From a virus: a DNA stretch of 48,408 bases. A program made the position numbers and the translations under genes. The notes below the pieces were generated by a model, which saw nothing but the letters and a program-made list of their open reading frames with translations, was not told the origin of the DNA and did no database searches. Location of the stretch: IMG/VR virus record IMGVR_UViG_3300050014_000239, positions 1 through 48,408 of that record. The stretch is one strand, 5' to 3'. This document shows positions 39,699-48,335 of this stretch, in pieces. Numbering within the stretch: the stretch's first letter is position 1; every line of letters starts with the position of its first letter.

Positions 39699-41666
39699 AT
39701 GTCTTTCGTCCTCTACCGTTTGGCCCTCAGCGATCCAGAGACGTTCCGCGAGGCTCTTGGGGACGAAGTCACGAGCAGCGGCGGAGCCCCAGTCCCCGCG
39801 ATCCGTAGCGCTCTGCGCCACCAGGCCGCGATCTTCACGCTCGGCCCGGAAGCGGAAGACACGATCGCCGAACGGTTGAGGATTCGTCGTCAGCTCCGCT
39901 CGTTGATGAACAACACGCCGTTCAAGCTCTCGGGCTACTACGTGCTGTGGAGTGTGGACAAAGAGCGCGACGGATGGTACATGCCGGACAAGGGCGAGCT
40001 TGAAGACGGCTCAGGCTCTATCGGCGTGGCGACGGGCTGGTTCAAGATGGCGCAGTTCGTGTGGTTCAAGATCGGCCAGCCGAGAACCCACAGACGCGCG
40101 ATGTGGGTCTACCTCAAGGATTTGCGCACCGGCTTGTTCCCCAGGGACTACCGCAAACAGATCTTCTCGACGGACTTCTCGACGCTGACCGCGTTGAACT
40201 TGACCTACCTACCGCCGGGTGCCACGGACGTGTCGAGTGCCGCTATCGGCAGCGCAGTCAAACTCCTCGCGCTTCCCACTGGCTTTGACGGCGGTGCATG
40301 TCAACTCGCTGTCGGCCTCGTGGACAATCTGCGCGTCAGCTATGAGCAGCCCCTAGCCAGTCGCAACCTCGGCCAGGTCATCGCGTATGACCGTCGAGGG
40401 ACCTTCACCGCTCCGGCGAAAGAAGTCGGGGCGGGCTGGGAGGAGATGTACGGCCCGGACTACCCGTACAACTGGGTGGAAGGCGGAGCGATCGACACGC
40501 CCGTATTGGAAAACGGATTGTGCCGTGTCAGGTACAACCGTGAAGGCACATGGCCCGGGTGGAGCGTGGACGTGTGGAACGGTACGGAATGGTTGGAGCA
40601 GGGGAAGATCGTTATATCGCGTGCAGGGACGCAGGACACGACGCTCGTCTCAGCTCAGCTCGTCGAGTACTCGGAAACCCGAGCGGTAATGACGTGCGTG
40701 CTCCACGCAGGCTTCGCAGGTAGTCACGAGGTCGTCTACATCACCCTAGAGCGCGGCTGGACCGGACCGACCGTGGAGGTCTATCCGGCGCTGAAAGAAT
40801 CCGAAGAACAGGCCGAGGCGGAGATCAGCTTCTTCATGTTCGGCACCGACACGAACATCTCAGCAGCGAAGATCGACACGGGCAATGCTGGCGCGGCGAT
40901 CTCGACCGCGATGGGGCCATCGCACACCGGCTCCTTCCCCGGCGCGACCGCCCTCGGTACAGCCACCTTCACCGGCGAGAACGAGGTCATGGTCTTGCGT
41001 CAAGGCAAGGAATACGCTCTCTCAGCCGCCGTGGTGCAGGCCGCGAACAAAGCGTACGTGCGCGGTACACTGGAAGGCGCATACGAAGCGAAACGAAACG
41101 AGATAGTGGTCGAATCGTTCTCAGCGGGATGGGCAAGCATGGACCTCTCATTCTACCCGCTGCAAGCTCAGCAGATCCTAGAGGCCGAGAGCATGACGCT
41201 CAGCTCGGGTACGTCGAACACCGAAGACGCCACAGCCTCCGAAAAACACGCTGCGACCTCAACGCGCATCGTTGACAAAGCTCACGTCACGCAAGCAACA
41301 TGGCCGAACAGCGACTACGGGACCTACCGAGTGTTCGCTCATGTAAGGGTTACCGCTGGGGAGGAACTCTCGATCTACGCGAAGACAACCAAAGGTGTCG
41401 GGACGACCGGGGCGACATCTTCCAGCACCTACGTGTGGCTGGACCTCGGGGATATCGTGTCGAACAACTCGACGCTCGAAATCCATGCGTGGCTCAGCAA
41501 AGCGGCTGCTACGCCGACGCCGTTCTATGTGGACCGGATTGAAAGCTTCCTCGTTGCAGATCGCGTGACGGAACATGGGGGTGTCTATCGCGGCGGGAGG
41601 GACCTTGGCCAATCGGTTCTCTCGGACTCGCGGACCATACCGACCGTGGTGACTCGGAGTACGTGA
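39699..41666 (+). CDS. minor tail protein (distal tail-like)
   Basis: The 655-residue product is the first gene after the tape measure, where the distal tail protein is expected. It has a beta-rich N-terminal 200 residues (FKLSGYYVLWSVDKERDGWYMP, AMWVYLKDLRTGL) and a central sandwich (TWPGWSVDVWNGTEWLEQGKIVIS). The C-terminal module (residues 485-620, ILEAESMTLSSGT, YGTYRVFAHVRVTAGEELSIYAKTT, FYVDRIESFLV) looks like a carbohydrate-binding beta-sandwich. It ends in an overlap with the next minor tail gene. Confidence 0.7.
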   Translation: MSFVLYRLALSDPETFREALGDEVTSSGGAPVPAIRSALRHQAAIFTLGPEAEDTIAERLRIRRQLRSLMNNTPFKLSGYYVLWSVDKERDGWYMPDKGELEDGSGSIGVATGWFKMAQFVWFKIGQPRTHRRAMWVYLKDLRTGLFPRDYRKQIFSTDFSTLTALNLTYLPPGATDVSSAAIGSAVKLLALPTGFDGGACQLAVGLVDNLRVSYEQPLASRNLGQVIAYDRRGTFTAPAKEVGAGWEEMYGPDYPYNWVEGGAIDTPVLENGLCRVRYNREGTWPGWSVDVWNGTEWLEQGKIVISRAGTQDTTLVSAQLVEYSETRAVMTCVLHAGFAGSHEVVYITLERGWTGPTVEVYPALKESEEQAEAEISFFMFGTDTNISAAKIDTGNAGAAISTAMGPSHTGSFPGATALGTATFTGENEVMVLRQGKEYALSAAVVQAANKAYVRGTLEGAYEAKRNEIVVESFSAGWASMDLSFYPLQAQQILEAESMTLSSGTSNTEDATASEKHAATSTRIVDKAHVTQATWPNSDYGTYRVFAHVRVTAGEELSIYAKTTKGVGTTGATSSSTYVWLDLGDIVSNNSTLEIHAWLSKAAATPTPFYVDRIESFLVADRVTEHGGVYRGGRDLGQSVLSDSRTIPTVVTRST

Positions 41667-44512
41667 TGGCCGAAAACGTCAACCAGCAAAGCGATGTCGC
41701 CGAGCGGGAGATCATCTTCCCGCACACATACAGCCTACGTCTGATCGCACCGAAGGCAGCGAGCATCACAGAACCGGGTGTCGTGAACCCACTCGGGTCG
41801 GGCTACACGGTCCTAAGCAAGCTCCTCTACGCCAAGCCCCTACCAGTCAGCCACGAACCGACAAGCCCGGACTTCCACGAAGGCAACTACGTACTCCGGC
41901 TGAATGACGCGGGCGAATGGACGCTCACCTTCCCCAACCGCGATGCGTCAGATGGCCAACCCTGGCGCTCCCGGTTCTCCTCAGACGGCCACGTCCAGTT
42001 CATCGAGATAGCCAATGGAAACGAAGTCGAGTTCATCGGGACCATCGTCAAGATATCCAAGGACAGGCAGAAGGTCGTCATCTCAGGTTACGACGGGTTC
42101 TGGCTGCTCAAGAAGGCGTACGAGAAGGAATACCGGGGGATCACGGCACCACGGGATTTGATCGAGCGGTACACGCGGGTGGATGTGGTGCCGATCTACA
42201 TGAACTTTGTGGGAGCGGTTGAAGCGCCGGCCTGGCAGACGTTAGTGCTCAAAAACTCATACTCCTACACATCGGCTCCTAGTCAGCCCGGCTGGAAACT
42301 CACAGCGATGCCTGGCTTCACAGTTGGTGAAAACACCGCCATCCAGCTGGAAACTAAAAGCCTCTACCCAATCCCCAACTTCGGGTCGTGGAGCGCACGA
42401 GTGAAAATCGCGCCCACGACGTTTGCAGGCGTAGTTAGCGTTGAACTAGGATTTTGGGTCGAAGAATCCTCCGGTGCTTACGTATTCTTCCAGCTCAAGG
42501 GCATCGGCTTTGAAAAATACGGCGGCGGCATCTCCCGGCCAATCCTCTGGCGGAGTGTCGAACTGTCCGGCAAACCCTCTAACGCTACGGCCACGCTTCC
42601 CCTCACGGGATCTACGTTGCTGACGGCAGTTGCGCCCATCACGCTCGATCTTGAGTGCGACGGACGTTGGATAGCCGGCTATCTGAACGGCCAGCTCGTC
42701 GGCTACGTGCCAGCGTTCGCAGCCACGAACCTGAGGCTGGCGGTCGCCCTGAACGCCACCAACACGGAATCGGGCGCCGGTCCGGGAGCCGACGTCTCCA
42801 TCGAAGAAGCCTTCCTGCGCACATCGAAGCCCTTCCTCCTCCGTGGCACAAACAAGGGCGACTACGTTCTACCCGGCAGCGCCGCCACCTACCCCTACGG
42901 TGGCCTACACGCCGACTACTACGCGCACGGCGGCTCAGCGGCGGGCTGGCAGGAAACCGTGTTGGCTCCCGATCCACACAAGCCAGAACCCGTCGTGTGG
43001 CAGGAACCGACGATCAACTACACGGGTGCCGGTCCGTGGACACCGCCGGTCTCGGGCATCCCGAAGGAATACTTCGCTGTGCGCTGGTATGGCGCAGTGT
43101 ATCTCGACCTCGAACATAACACGTCGATCGAACTGTTGCTCGAATGGCTTAACGATGGCGCTCGACTGTGGATTGGCAAGACATTCTTCGGCGAACAGAT
43201 CATCGACGCATGGACGCCGCATGTCGAAGGAGTCGTAAAAGGGACCGTTACCGCTGCGTCTCTCGGAGCCAAGAAGGGCTGGTTCCCGATCATCCTTGAG
43301 TACTATCAATCAGCAGGTTCTTCGGGCATCACCCTGAACTTCAAGGCGAAAACGGGCTGGACCGATCCGGGCGGCACGGTGATCGCAGGGGAAACCGCGA
43401 CGGTCATCCCGTCCACATCTCTGTCCCCGCTAGGTTGCTTCAACGAACCGATCCAAGGCCAGTCGCACTTCGACATAATCCAAAACACGGCCAAGCAGTT
43501 CGGCTATCAGCTCGCGTTGGAACCGAAGCAGCTTGAGTCCAACGAATTTCCCGGCCAGCTCGTCCCTGTAACGAGAGTAGGCAAAGACTTCAACGAGGTC
43601 ATCGAAGCCGATGACATCGACCGCCGCTCAGGGATCAATAACTACACCTACACCCTGGACGCGACGGACTCGGCGGCAAGCATCCGGGCATTGGGATCAG
43701 GGATCGCGGACGGGAAGGGCTCACAGGTCGCGTTCGAGACGCTGAGCCCGGAAGCCGTCGAAGAAGCCCTGTTCGACACCCAAGCGTTCATCTCCGAAGG
43801 CAACGTGGCCGAGCCCCAACTACTCGCCGCCCTAGCTGAAGCACAGCTCGCCCTCCGTCTCGGCTCCTGGGACAACCTCAGCGGCGAGCCGATAGCGAGA
43901 GACAGACTTGCGGACACCTTCCCACTCACCGGGAAACTCTCCCTACTCAAATGGCGAGCCGGCGACGGTATTCGAGTATGGCTCCCCGACGTAGGCGTGG
44001 AAGACACGACGCCGCGCGCGATCATGCAGGTCACGCGCACGTTCGGGCCCGAGGGCAGGATCGGGACGCAGATCGGGTTTCGCTCCCGGCCGAAGGATCA
44101 CCTGTACGCGCTGCGGCAGTTGCTCCGGTCCCTGGCTCAGCCTTATCGTTCGTCGCAGGGCGTCTACGAAGACGTGCCGGGGATTGTCTTTGAAGCACAG
44201 CTCGCCGAAGGATTGCAGAGCCTTGGCAACTCCTACTGTTCAATCCTCCCGCAGGACAGAGTTATCGGCGCTAAGGTCAGAATCCTGAAGAACACTGGAG
44301 GCGCGGCGATACACGTTGTCATCAACGGGGTGGATCAGACGACAGCGCTTGGCGGTCCCTGGTCATCGGCACCCCTGGAGATACCCTGCACTCAAGTCGC
44401 TGCCCCGGTAAGTGCCACCGAGGGTCGTATGCGGCTGTACGTGGAAAAGCTGGCAGGGAGTCCCGCAAGCACCGTTTCAGCCCAGCTCATTCTCACCGTA
44501 CTGCGGGCGTAG
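41666..44512 (+). CDS. minor tail protein with PA14 domain
   Basis: The 948-residue product is a tip/hub-type protein. It has an N-terminal phage tail domain (VLRLNDAGEWTLTFPNRD, WLLKKAYEKEYRGITAPRDLIERYT). A concanavalin-like insert lies near residues 190-390. A PA14 module follows from about 405 to 560 (GGLHADYYAHGG, YFAVRWYGAVYLDLEHN, DGARLWIGKTFFGEQIIDAW, GWFPIILEYYQS). The C-terminal hub part resumes with FDIIQNTAKQFGYQLALEPKQ. PA14 binds sugars or proteins, so it probably contacts the host surface. GTG at 41663 is an equally possible start. Confidence 0.75.
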   Translation: MAENVNQQSDVAEREIIFPHTYSLRLIAPKAASITEPGVVNPLGSGYTVLSKLLYAKPLPVSHEPTSPDFHEGNYVLRLNDAGEWTLTFPNRDASDGQPWRSRFSSDGHVQFIEIANGNEVEFIGTIVKISKDRQKVVISGYDGFWLLKKAYEKEYRGITAPRDLIERYTRVDVVPIYMNFVGAVEAPAWQTLVLKNSYSYTSAPSQPGWKLTAMPGFTVGENTAIQLETKSLYPIPNFGSWSARVKIAPTTFAGVVSVELGFWVEESSGAYVFFQLKGIGFEKYGGGISRPILWRSVELSGKPSNATATLPLTGSTLLTAVAPITLDLECDGRWIAGYLNGQLVGYVPAFAATNLRLAVALNATNTESGAGPGADVSIEEAFLRTSKPFLLRGTNKGDYVLPGSAATYPYGGLHADYYAHGGSAAGWQETVLAPDPHKPEPVVWQEPTINYTGAGPWTPPVSGIPKEYFAVRWYGAVYLDLEHNTSIELLLEWLNDGARLWIGKTFFGEQIIDAWTPHVEGVVKGTVTAASLGAKKGWFPIILEYYQSAGSSGITLNFKAKTGWTDPGGTVIAGETATVIPSTSLSPLGCFNEPIQGQSHFDIIQNTAKQFGYQLALEPKQLESNEFPGQLVPVTRVGKDFNEVIEADDIDRRSGINNYTYTLDATDSAASIRALGSGIADGKGSQVAFETLSPEAVEEALFDTQAFISEGNVAEPQLLAALAEAQLALRLGSWDNLSGEPIARDRLADTFPLTGKLSLLKWRAGDGIRVWLPDVGVEDTTPRAIMQVTRTFGPEGRIGTQIGFRSRPKDHLYALRQLLRSLAQPYRSSQGVYEDVPGIVFEAQLAEGLQSLGNSYCSILPQDRVIGAKVRILKNTGGAAIHVVINGVDQTTALGGPWSSAPLEIPCTQVAAPVSATEGRMRLYVEKLAGSPASTVSAQLILTVLRA

Positions 44513-44516
44513 CGAT

Positions 44517-45356
44517 TCATTGCGGCACCGGGATGACGCCGCCCGTCTTGCTGTGGCAAACGATCCGGTTCCCTTCGCTGGTGTGTATTTCTACCGGGGT
44601 TCCGCCGATGGCTCGACAGTTCGTCTCAAAGCGTTCGACTTCGCGCTGATGCCTTTCGCGTTCACGTCGCGCATGTTCGGCTGCTTCCTTGCGTACTTTG
44701 GCGCGACGCTCGAACCCTTCGGCTCGTTCTTTACGCTTGGCGGCGGCGCACCACCGGGCGGTTAGGGTGTTCTTGAAGTGACCGCTGTACATGAGGGGCG
44801 CCCCAGAACCGCCTTGTGCTTGTACGGAGAAATGGAGGGTCTGTCCTCGACCGTGACACGACCAATAGGTCGTGAGGACTTCGGGTCCGGGTTCGCCCCA
44901 TCCTCCTGCTTCGGGGTGCTGGAAACGAAATGTCCGTGCGCCGTGGTCGCCCGTGACCGTCACTCGGGCATAAGGCGACGTGCTGATAACGATGGCGGTC
45001 CAGCCAGGGGCACTGTAGAAAGAGCCGCGATGTGAGCGCACCGTCACGTTGAGGAACGTAGCGGGTGCCCTTTCTTCGGCTGCCAGCGCAGCCTTTTCGG
45101 TGCAGTCTTCAGCTTCGAAGCGCCATTCATTCAGAGAGCATGGCGGATTGGCTTCTGCATGTGCTTGTTCTTCGGCGGCCTGTGCTTGTTCTTCGGCGGC
45201 CTTCTGCCTTTCATGTGCGCATTCTTCTGGCGCTTTCGGAAACGCAGACGAGTACTGAGCCTCCACGCACGCTACGGAAGACTGTTCTTCAGCACGCGCT
45301 ATTGCCGGAACGGCTAGCGGGATGAGTACAGCGAGGATGGCGATACGCTTGAGCAT
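44517..45356 (-). CDS. secreted protein with charged repeats
   Basis: The 279-residue product starts with a signal peptide (MLKRIAILAVLIPLAVPAIARAEEQ). A Glu/Ala repeat (KAAEEQAQAAEEQAHAEA) is encoded in part by a 21-bp tandem repeat. A beta-rich domain follows (residues 97-200, FLNVTVRSHRGSFYSAPGWTAIVIST, LHFSVQAQGGSGAPLMYSGHF), then a basic helix and a C-terminal Cys pair. The style matches actinobacterial exported proteins. On the minus strand between tail and lysis genes it looks like a moron. GTG at 45359 is the alternative start. Confidence 0.6.
   Translation of the reverse strand: MLKRIAILAVLIPLAVPAIARAEEQSSVACVEAQYSSAFPKAPEECAHERQKAAEEQAQAAEEQAHAEANPPCSLNEWRFEAEDCTEKAALAAEERAPATFLNVTVRSHRGSFYSAPGWTAIVISTSPYARVTVTGDHGARTFRFQHPEAGGWGEPGPEVLTTYWSCHGRGQTLHFSVQAQGGSGAPLMYSGHFKNTLTARWCAAAKRKERAEGFERRAKVRKEAAEHARRERERHQREVERFETNCRAIGGTPVEIHTSEGNRIVCHSKTGGVIPVPQ
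45160..45201. repeat. 21-bp perfect tandem repeat (two copies)
   Basis: The unit TGTGCTTGTTCTTCGGCGGCC occupies 45160-45180 and 45181-45201. It encodes the AAEEQAQ/AAEEQAH repeat of the minus-strand secreted protein. Confidence 0.9.
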
Positions 45357-45763
45357 CACGGGGTCACCTGGCTCGTGACGCTCTGCGGTGCGCTCTGTGA
45401 TCCGGTCCAGCCAGGATGCCAGCCCGCCAATTCGGGTTCGGTGTCGGATTCGCGCAGGCTCCCGCTGAGCTTGAGCTTGCCATGAATAAGCCGGACCGTG
45501 ATCCGTTCGGTAAGCATGGCTGGACCTTCGTTGACGGTGACGACGCCGGACTCCGTGAGATTGCAGGCGATCCGCGTGGCTGTCCCGCGTCGGCAGGCCG
45601 TGACGCTAATGTCCGCGCCGCCTTCTTCGCGGCCCATACTCTTGATTGCTGCCTTCGCGCGTGCGACCGTCAGGTAGGGCTTGTGCTTCCGCGCTCCCGC
45701 TACCCCCGGCAGAGCAAGCGAGACGACAGCGAGGACGAGGATGGGGGCGATACGCTTGGTCAT
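45356..45763 (-). CDS. small secreted protein
   Basis: The 135-residue product has a clear signal peptide (MTKRIAPILVLAVVSLALPGVAGA). Its mature part has AKAAIKSMGREEGG, a Cys pair (TACRRGTATRIACNL) and a beta-like end (ITVRLIHGKLKLSGSLRE). AGGAAGGAACCCTGCCGAC precedes its ATG. It is the first gene of a two-gene minus-strand unit; the stop overlaps the next start. It would be released outside the cell; role unknown. Confidence 0.6.
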   Translation of the reverse strand: MTKRIAPILVLAVVSLALPGVAGARKHKPYLTVARAKAAIKSMGREEGGADISVTACRRGTATRIACNLTESGVVTVNEGPAMLTERITVRLIHGKLKLSGSLRESDTEPELAGWHPGWTGSQSAPQSVTSQVTP

Positions 45764-45790
45764 GTCGGCAGGGTTCCTTCCTGTTGGCCT

Positions 45791-45820
45791 GGCCCGGGTC
45801 GTCGAAAGCGCTGCCGGGCC
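45791..45820 (-). promoter_or_regulatory. inverted repeat in the leader of the secreted-protein unit
   Basis: GGCCCGG and CCGGGCC are separated by 16 bases between the candidate promoter and the start at 45763. It may be an operator or leader hairpin. Confidence 0.4.
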
Positions 45821-45833
45821 ACTTGTCGTCGGG

Positions 45834-45862
45834 ACCGTAGCACCAAGTTCGACCTATTGCAA
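45834..45862 (-). promoter_or_regulatory. candidate promoter for the minus-strand secreted genes
   Basis: On the minus strand, TTGCAA (45862-45857) and TACGGT (45839-45834) are 17 bases apart. The -35 box is good and the -10 box moderate. An own promoter fits a moron unit. Confidence 0.4.
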
Positions 45863-45900
45863 CCAGGGGGGCCTACGATGCTACGACCCGAGATGACTAC

Positions 45901-46086
45901 GTGTCGAGCCCGTTGAGCAAGCGTAGGAGCTGCTGCTTGTCGATCCCGCATGTGCGGACCATGCCGTTGAGGATCGGTGCTGCGGGCTACCCACAGCGCC
46001 TCGAATCCGCGAAGTGGCGTGGGAGCCTCGATGCCCAAATCGCCTGCTTGATTCGAGACCTCAACCGACAGGAGCAGCATGGCTGA
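45901..46086 (+). CDS. possible small hypothetical protein
   Basis: A GTG-started frame of 61 residues (MSSPLSKRRSCCLSIPHVRTMPLRIG) ends inside the start region of the next gene (overlap 8 bases). It is Arg/Ser-rich, with a final helical part (DAQIACLIRDLNRQEQHG). The stretch 45863-45900 holds nothing else recognisable. Confidence 0.35.
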   Translation: MSSPLSKRRSCCLSIPHVRTMPLRIGAAGYPQRLESAKWRGSLDAQIACLIRDLNRQEQHG

Positions 46087-46498
46087 ACAAACCGAGCAGC
46101 AGAGGGAGGCGAAGGCGGTCGCCCTAGCGAACGCAACACAAGCAGCAGCTCTTGCGCTGGCCGACCAAACCGCATTCAAGGCCGTAGGACTGGCCAATGA
46201 CCGCCAAGCCGCCGCACTTGTGCTCGCTGAAGAGAAGGGCAGAAAAGACGCCAAGCTAGAAGCACGGATCGACGGCCACGACCAACACTTCGCGCTCGTG
46301 AACGGTTCGATCGAGCGGACAGCAAAAGGACTGACCTCCCTCGGAAAGAGCGTTGCTGACTTAGCGAAAGCCTTCGAGATGAGCACCGCAGTCGCGGCTG
46401 ATCGTGCGGGAAGGCAGCTCAGCACGCGCACCTTCGTCTTTGGGCTGATCGGCGCGGCGACTGCGGTCATTATCGCCGTTTCCTACCTGCACCTCTAG
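46079..46498 (+). CDS. coiled-coil protein with C-terminal membrane anchor
   Basis: The 139-residue product is Ala/Glu-rich and helical for residues 1-110. It ends in a single hydrophobic span (TFVFGLIGAATAVIIAVSYLHL). A similar long-helix-plus-tail-anchor plan is seen in some accessory lysis proteins. It lies just upstream of the holin-like gene. CAGGAGCAGC precedes the ATG. Confidence 0.55.
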   Translation: MAEQTEQQREAKAVALANATQAAALALADQTAFKAVGLANDRQAAALVLAEEKGRKDAKLEARIDGHDQHFALVNGSIERTAKGLTSLGKSVADLAKAFEMSTAVAADRAGRQLSTRTFVFGLIGAATAVIIAVSYLHL

Positions 46499-46776
46499 GC
46501 GTAGACGGCCGATCGCAGCTCGGCCACAAGAGCCTGCAAGTCCGGCAGAAGTCCGGCAAACACAGCAAGTCGCTCCCGCAGATCGTCGGAGATCTCCACG
46601 TCGGAACTCGCGGCACGGTCGAGCAGTATTTCGGCCTCGCAACGGAGGGTCAGCTTCCGTCCCGCGATTGCCCGTGCGGCGTCTAGTGCAGCAGTGTCGC
46701 AGTCAATCAAGCGGCACAGAACGCCTGGCGCTATCTCGCGCTCAGAGTAAATCTCAGTGCTGTAGGTGGAAAGCAT
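46495..46776 (-). CDS. hypothetical protein
   Basis: This 93-residue minus-strand frame is convergent with the preceding gene (four-base overlap) and divergent from the holin-like gene. The product is helical and acidic (TAALDAARAIAGRKLTLRCEAEILLDRA, DLRERLAVFAGLLPDLQALVAELRSAV). The ribosome site is weak, and no family is recognised. It fills an otherwise empty stretch, which supports it modestly. Confidence 0.45.
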   Translation of the reverse strand: MLSTYSTEIYSEREIAPGVLCRLIDCDTAALDAARAIAGRKLTLRCEAEILLDRAASSDVEISDDLRERLAVFAGLLPDLQALVAELRSAVYA

Positions 46777-46812
46777 GAATCAATGGTAACGCTCCCTCCG
46801 GAAGGAATCAAG

Positions 46813-47316
46813 ATGACACAGCCAGTCCACGGACACTTCCATCTTCACGCCCCGAAGGCCGCCGATCAGGGCGAGACGCTCAGCGAACGAATCATGGCCG
46901 GCATCACCCGCAAGGTGGGAACGCTGGCGTGCGCGATCGTCTTCGCCGTGATCGCGTTCCTCGGCGCTCCGGCCAAGTTCGCCGAAGGCACCAAGGGCAT
47001 CATCGAATGGCTGGCGCAGCAATTCTTGCAATTGGTTTTGCTCGCGATCATCCTCGGCGGCCAGCGTGTCTCCGAAAAGATGGCGGACGCTCAGACCAAG
47101 CACATGGCACTCGGCATCGACACGACGCTCGATGCGCTTGATACGAAAACCGAGGGCGGCCTCAAGGTGATTCTCGCCGCCATCGAGGCAGGGAGACTTC
47201 CGGCTGTCGATGCCTTCGGGGAAAGGGTCCCACCGTCACCCAAGCCCAAGGCCAAGGCCAAGTCGAAGCCCATCGAACGGAAGTCCAAGATTCACTCAGG
47301 GAAGGCTGTCGAATGA
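46813..47316 (+). CDS. holin-like membrane protein
   Basis: The 167-residue product has two hydrophobic spans, VGTLACAIVFAVIAFLGA (residues 31-48) and LQLVLLAIILGG (about 69-80). An amphipathic region and a Lys/Pro-rich C-terminal tail (PKPKAKAKSKPIERKSK) follow. This topology next to an endolysin indicates a holin that times membrane opening. GGAAGGAATCAAG precedes the ATG; a GTG at 46783 is less likely. The stop overlaps the endolysin start. Confidence 0.65.
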   Translation: MTQPVHGHFHLHAPKAADQGETLSERIMAGITRKVGTLACAIVFAVIAFLGAPAKFAEGTKGIIEWLAQQFLQLVLLAIILGGQRVSEKMADAQTKHMALGIDTTLDALDTKTEGGLKVILAAIEAGRLPAVDAFGERVPPSPKPKAKAKSKPIERKSKIHSGKAVE

Positions 47317-48335
47317 CCAGACGCCTAATCATCTTCGCGGCCCTCTGCGCCGCACTTCTCGTGGGCGGCTGTGGCTCATCCTCTCTCCGGCCGCAGTCGC
47401 CTGCGACTAAGGCGAAGCTGATCCAGAAGGCGATCCAAGCCTGCCCCAAGGCCGCGAACGGAGCAGGGCACATGGGGGCATGTGCTCCTCCGAGCGTGGG
47501 GCTACATCGCCTTGGCACGTTCCGCATTCCCGCTGGCCCCATCTACCCCGATCGGTCAAACAACGATCCGACCTCGAATGTGGCGGGGATAGCCCGCGAC
47601 GGCCACCCGGCACTCGTCGTCAAGATCAACCAAGGCACGGGCTTCATCGACCGCACAGCCGCAGCGATGCTCAACCTAGCTCGCAGACACGGCCTCGCGG
47701 TGGGTGGTTACGACTTCGTTGAAGATTACGACGCAGCGGAGGCTTACGTGTTCGTGAAGCAGCTCCGCGCCGTGGGGGCGTGTTCGGGACGTGGAGTGCT
47801 TCCCCCGACCCTCGATGTGGAGTACGGAGCCTTCAGCTACTCCGGTCTTGCGCATATGGAAGCCATCGTGCGGCGCTCCTGCGGGCGCGTGAAGGACTAC
47901 ACGGGGGCTTGGTACTGGACCCCCCACGCAGGTTGTCGATGGCCCGCAGGCACTCCCGCGTGGCTCTCCGGCTATCCCTTCGCGCCGATCCCCTGCGGAC
48001 TTCCCCGAGCGCTCTACCTTGAGCACCAGTTCACGTCAGATGGTTGCGATGGGGCGTCGTGCGGTGTGGACCTGACCCGATTCAACGGGACGATGGCTCA
48101 GTTCCGGGCCTTCGCCCATATCGCCAGCCCGAAGCCCAAGCCAAACCCCCGTCGAGCCGTCCTTCTCCACCGTCGAGCCGTGCTGAGGGTCTTACTCACC
48201 CGTCATCGCTGCCGCACTGGACACGCCAAGCCTGCCCGTTACCGCTCGGCGTGTCGCACATGGCTTCACGAGGGCCAAATCATGAACCTCCCCCGCCTGA
48301 AGGCCGGGGTTTCGCTCACGCCCCGAGGGGCGTGA
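47313..48335 (+). CDS. GH25 endolysin with lipoprotein signal, C-terminus replaced by inserted element
   Basis: The 340-residue product begins with a lipobox signal (LIIFAALCAALLVGGCGSS), so the enzyme would be exported by the host and anchored by lipid. The GH25 muramidase domain follows, with ALVVKINQGTGFID, GYDFVEDYDA and the catalytic pair in LDVEYG (Asp168, Glu170). GAWYWTPHAGC and CGVDLTRFNG complete it. A basic C-terminal wall-binding-like tail (VLLTRHRCR, YRSACRTWLHEG) reaches residue 323. Residues 324-340 (MNLPRLKAGVSLTPRGA) come from the antisense strand of omega-RNA-like copy 3, so the original end is lost. Confidence 0.85.
   Translation: MTRRLIIFAALCAALLVGGCGSSSLRPQSPATKAKLIQKAIQACPKAANGAGHMGACAPPSVGLHRLGTFRIPAGPIYPDRSNNDPTSNVAGIARDGHPALVVKINQGTGFIDRTAAAMLNLARRHGLAVGGYDFVEDYDAAEAYVFVKQLRAVGACSGRGVLPPTLDVEYGAFSYSGLAHMEAIVRRSCGRVKDYTGAWYWTPHAGCRWPAGTPAWLSGYPFAPIPCGLPRALYLEHQFTSDGCDGASCGVDLTRFNGTMAQFRAFAHIASPKPKPNPRRAVLLHRRAVLRVLLTRHRCRTGHAKPARYRSACRTWLHEGQIMNLPRLKAGVSLTPRGA

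Noticed and set aside
45760-46470. 236-codon minus-strand frame
   Set aside because: Ser/Ala-rich mirror of the coiled-coil gene; the downstream secreted-protein gene has its own start and leader.
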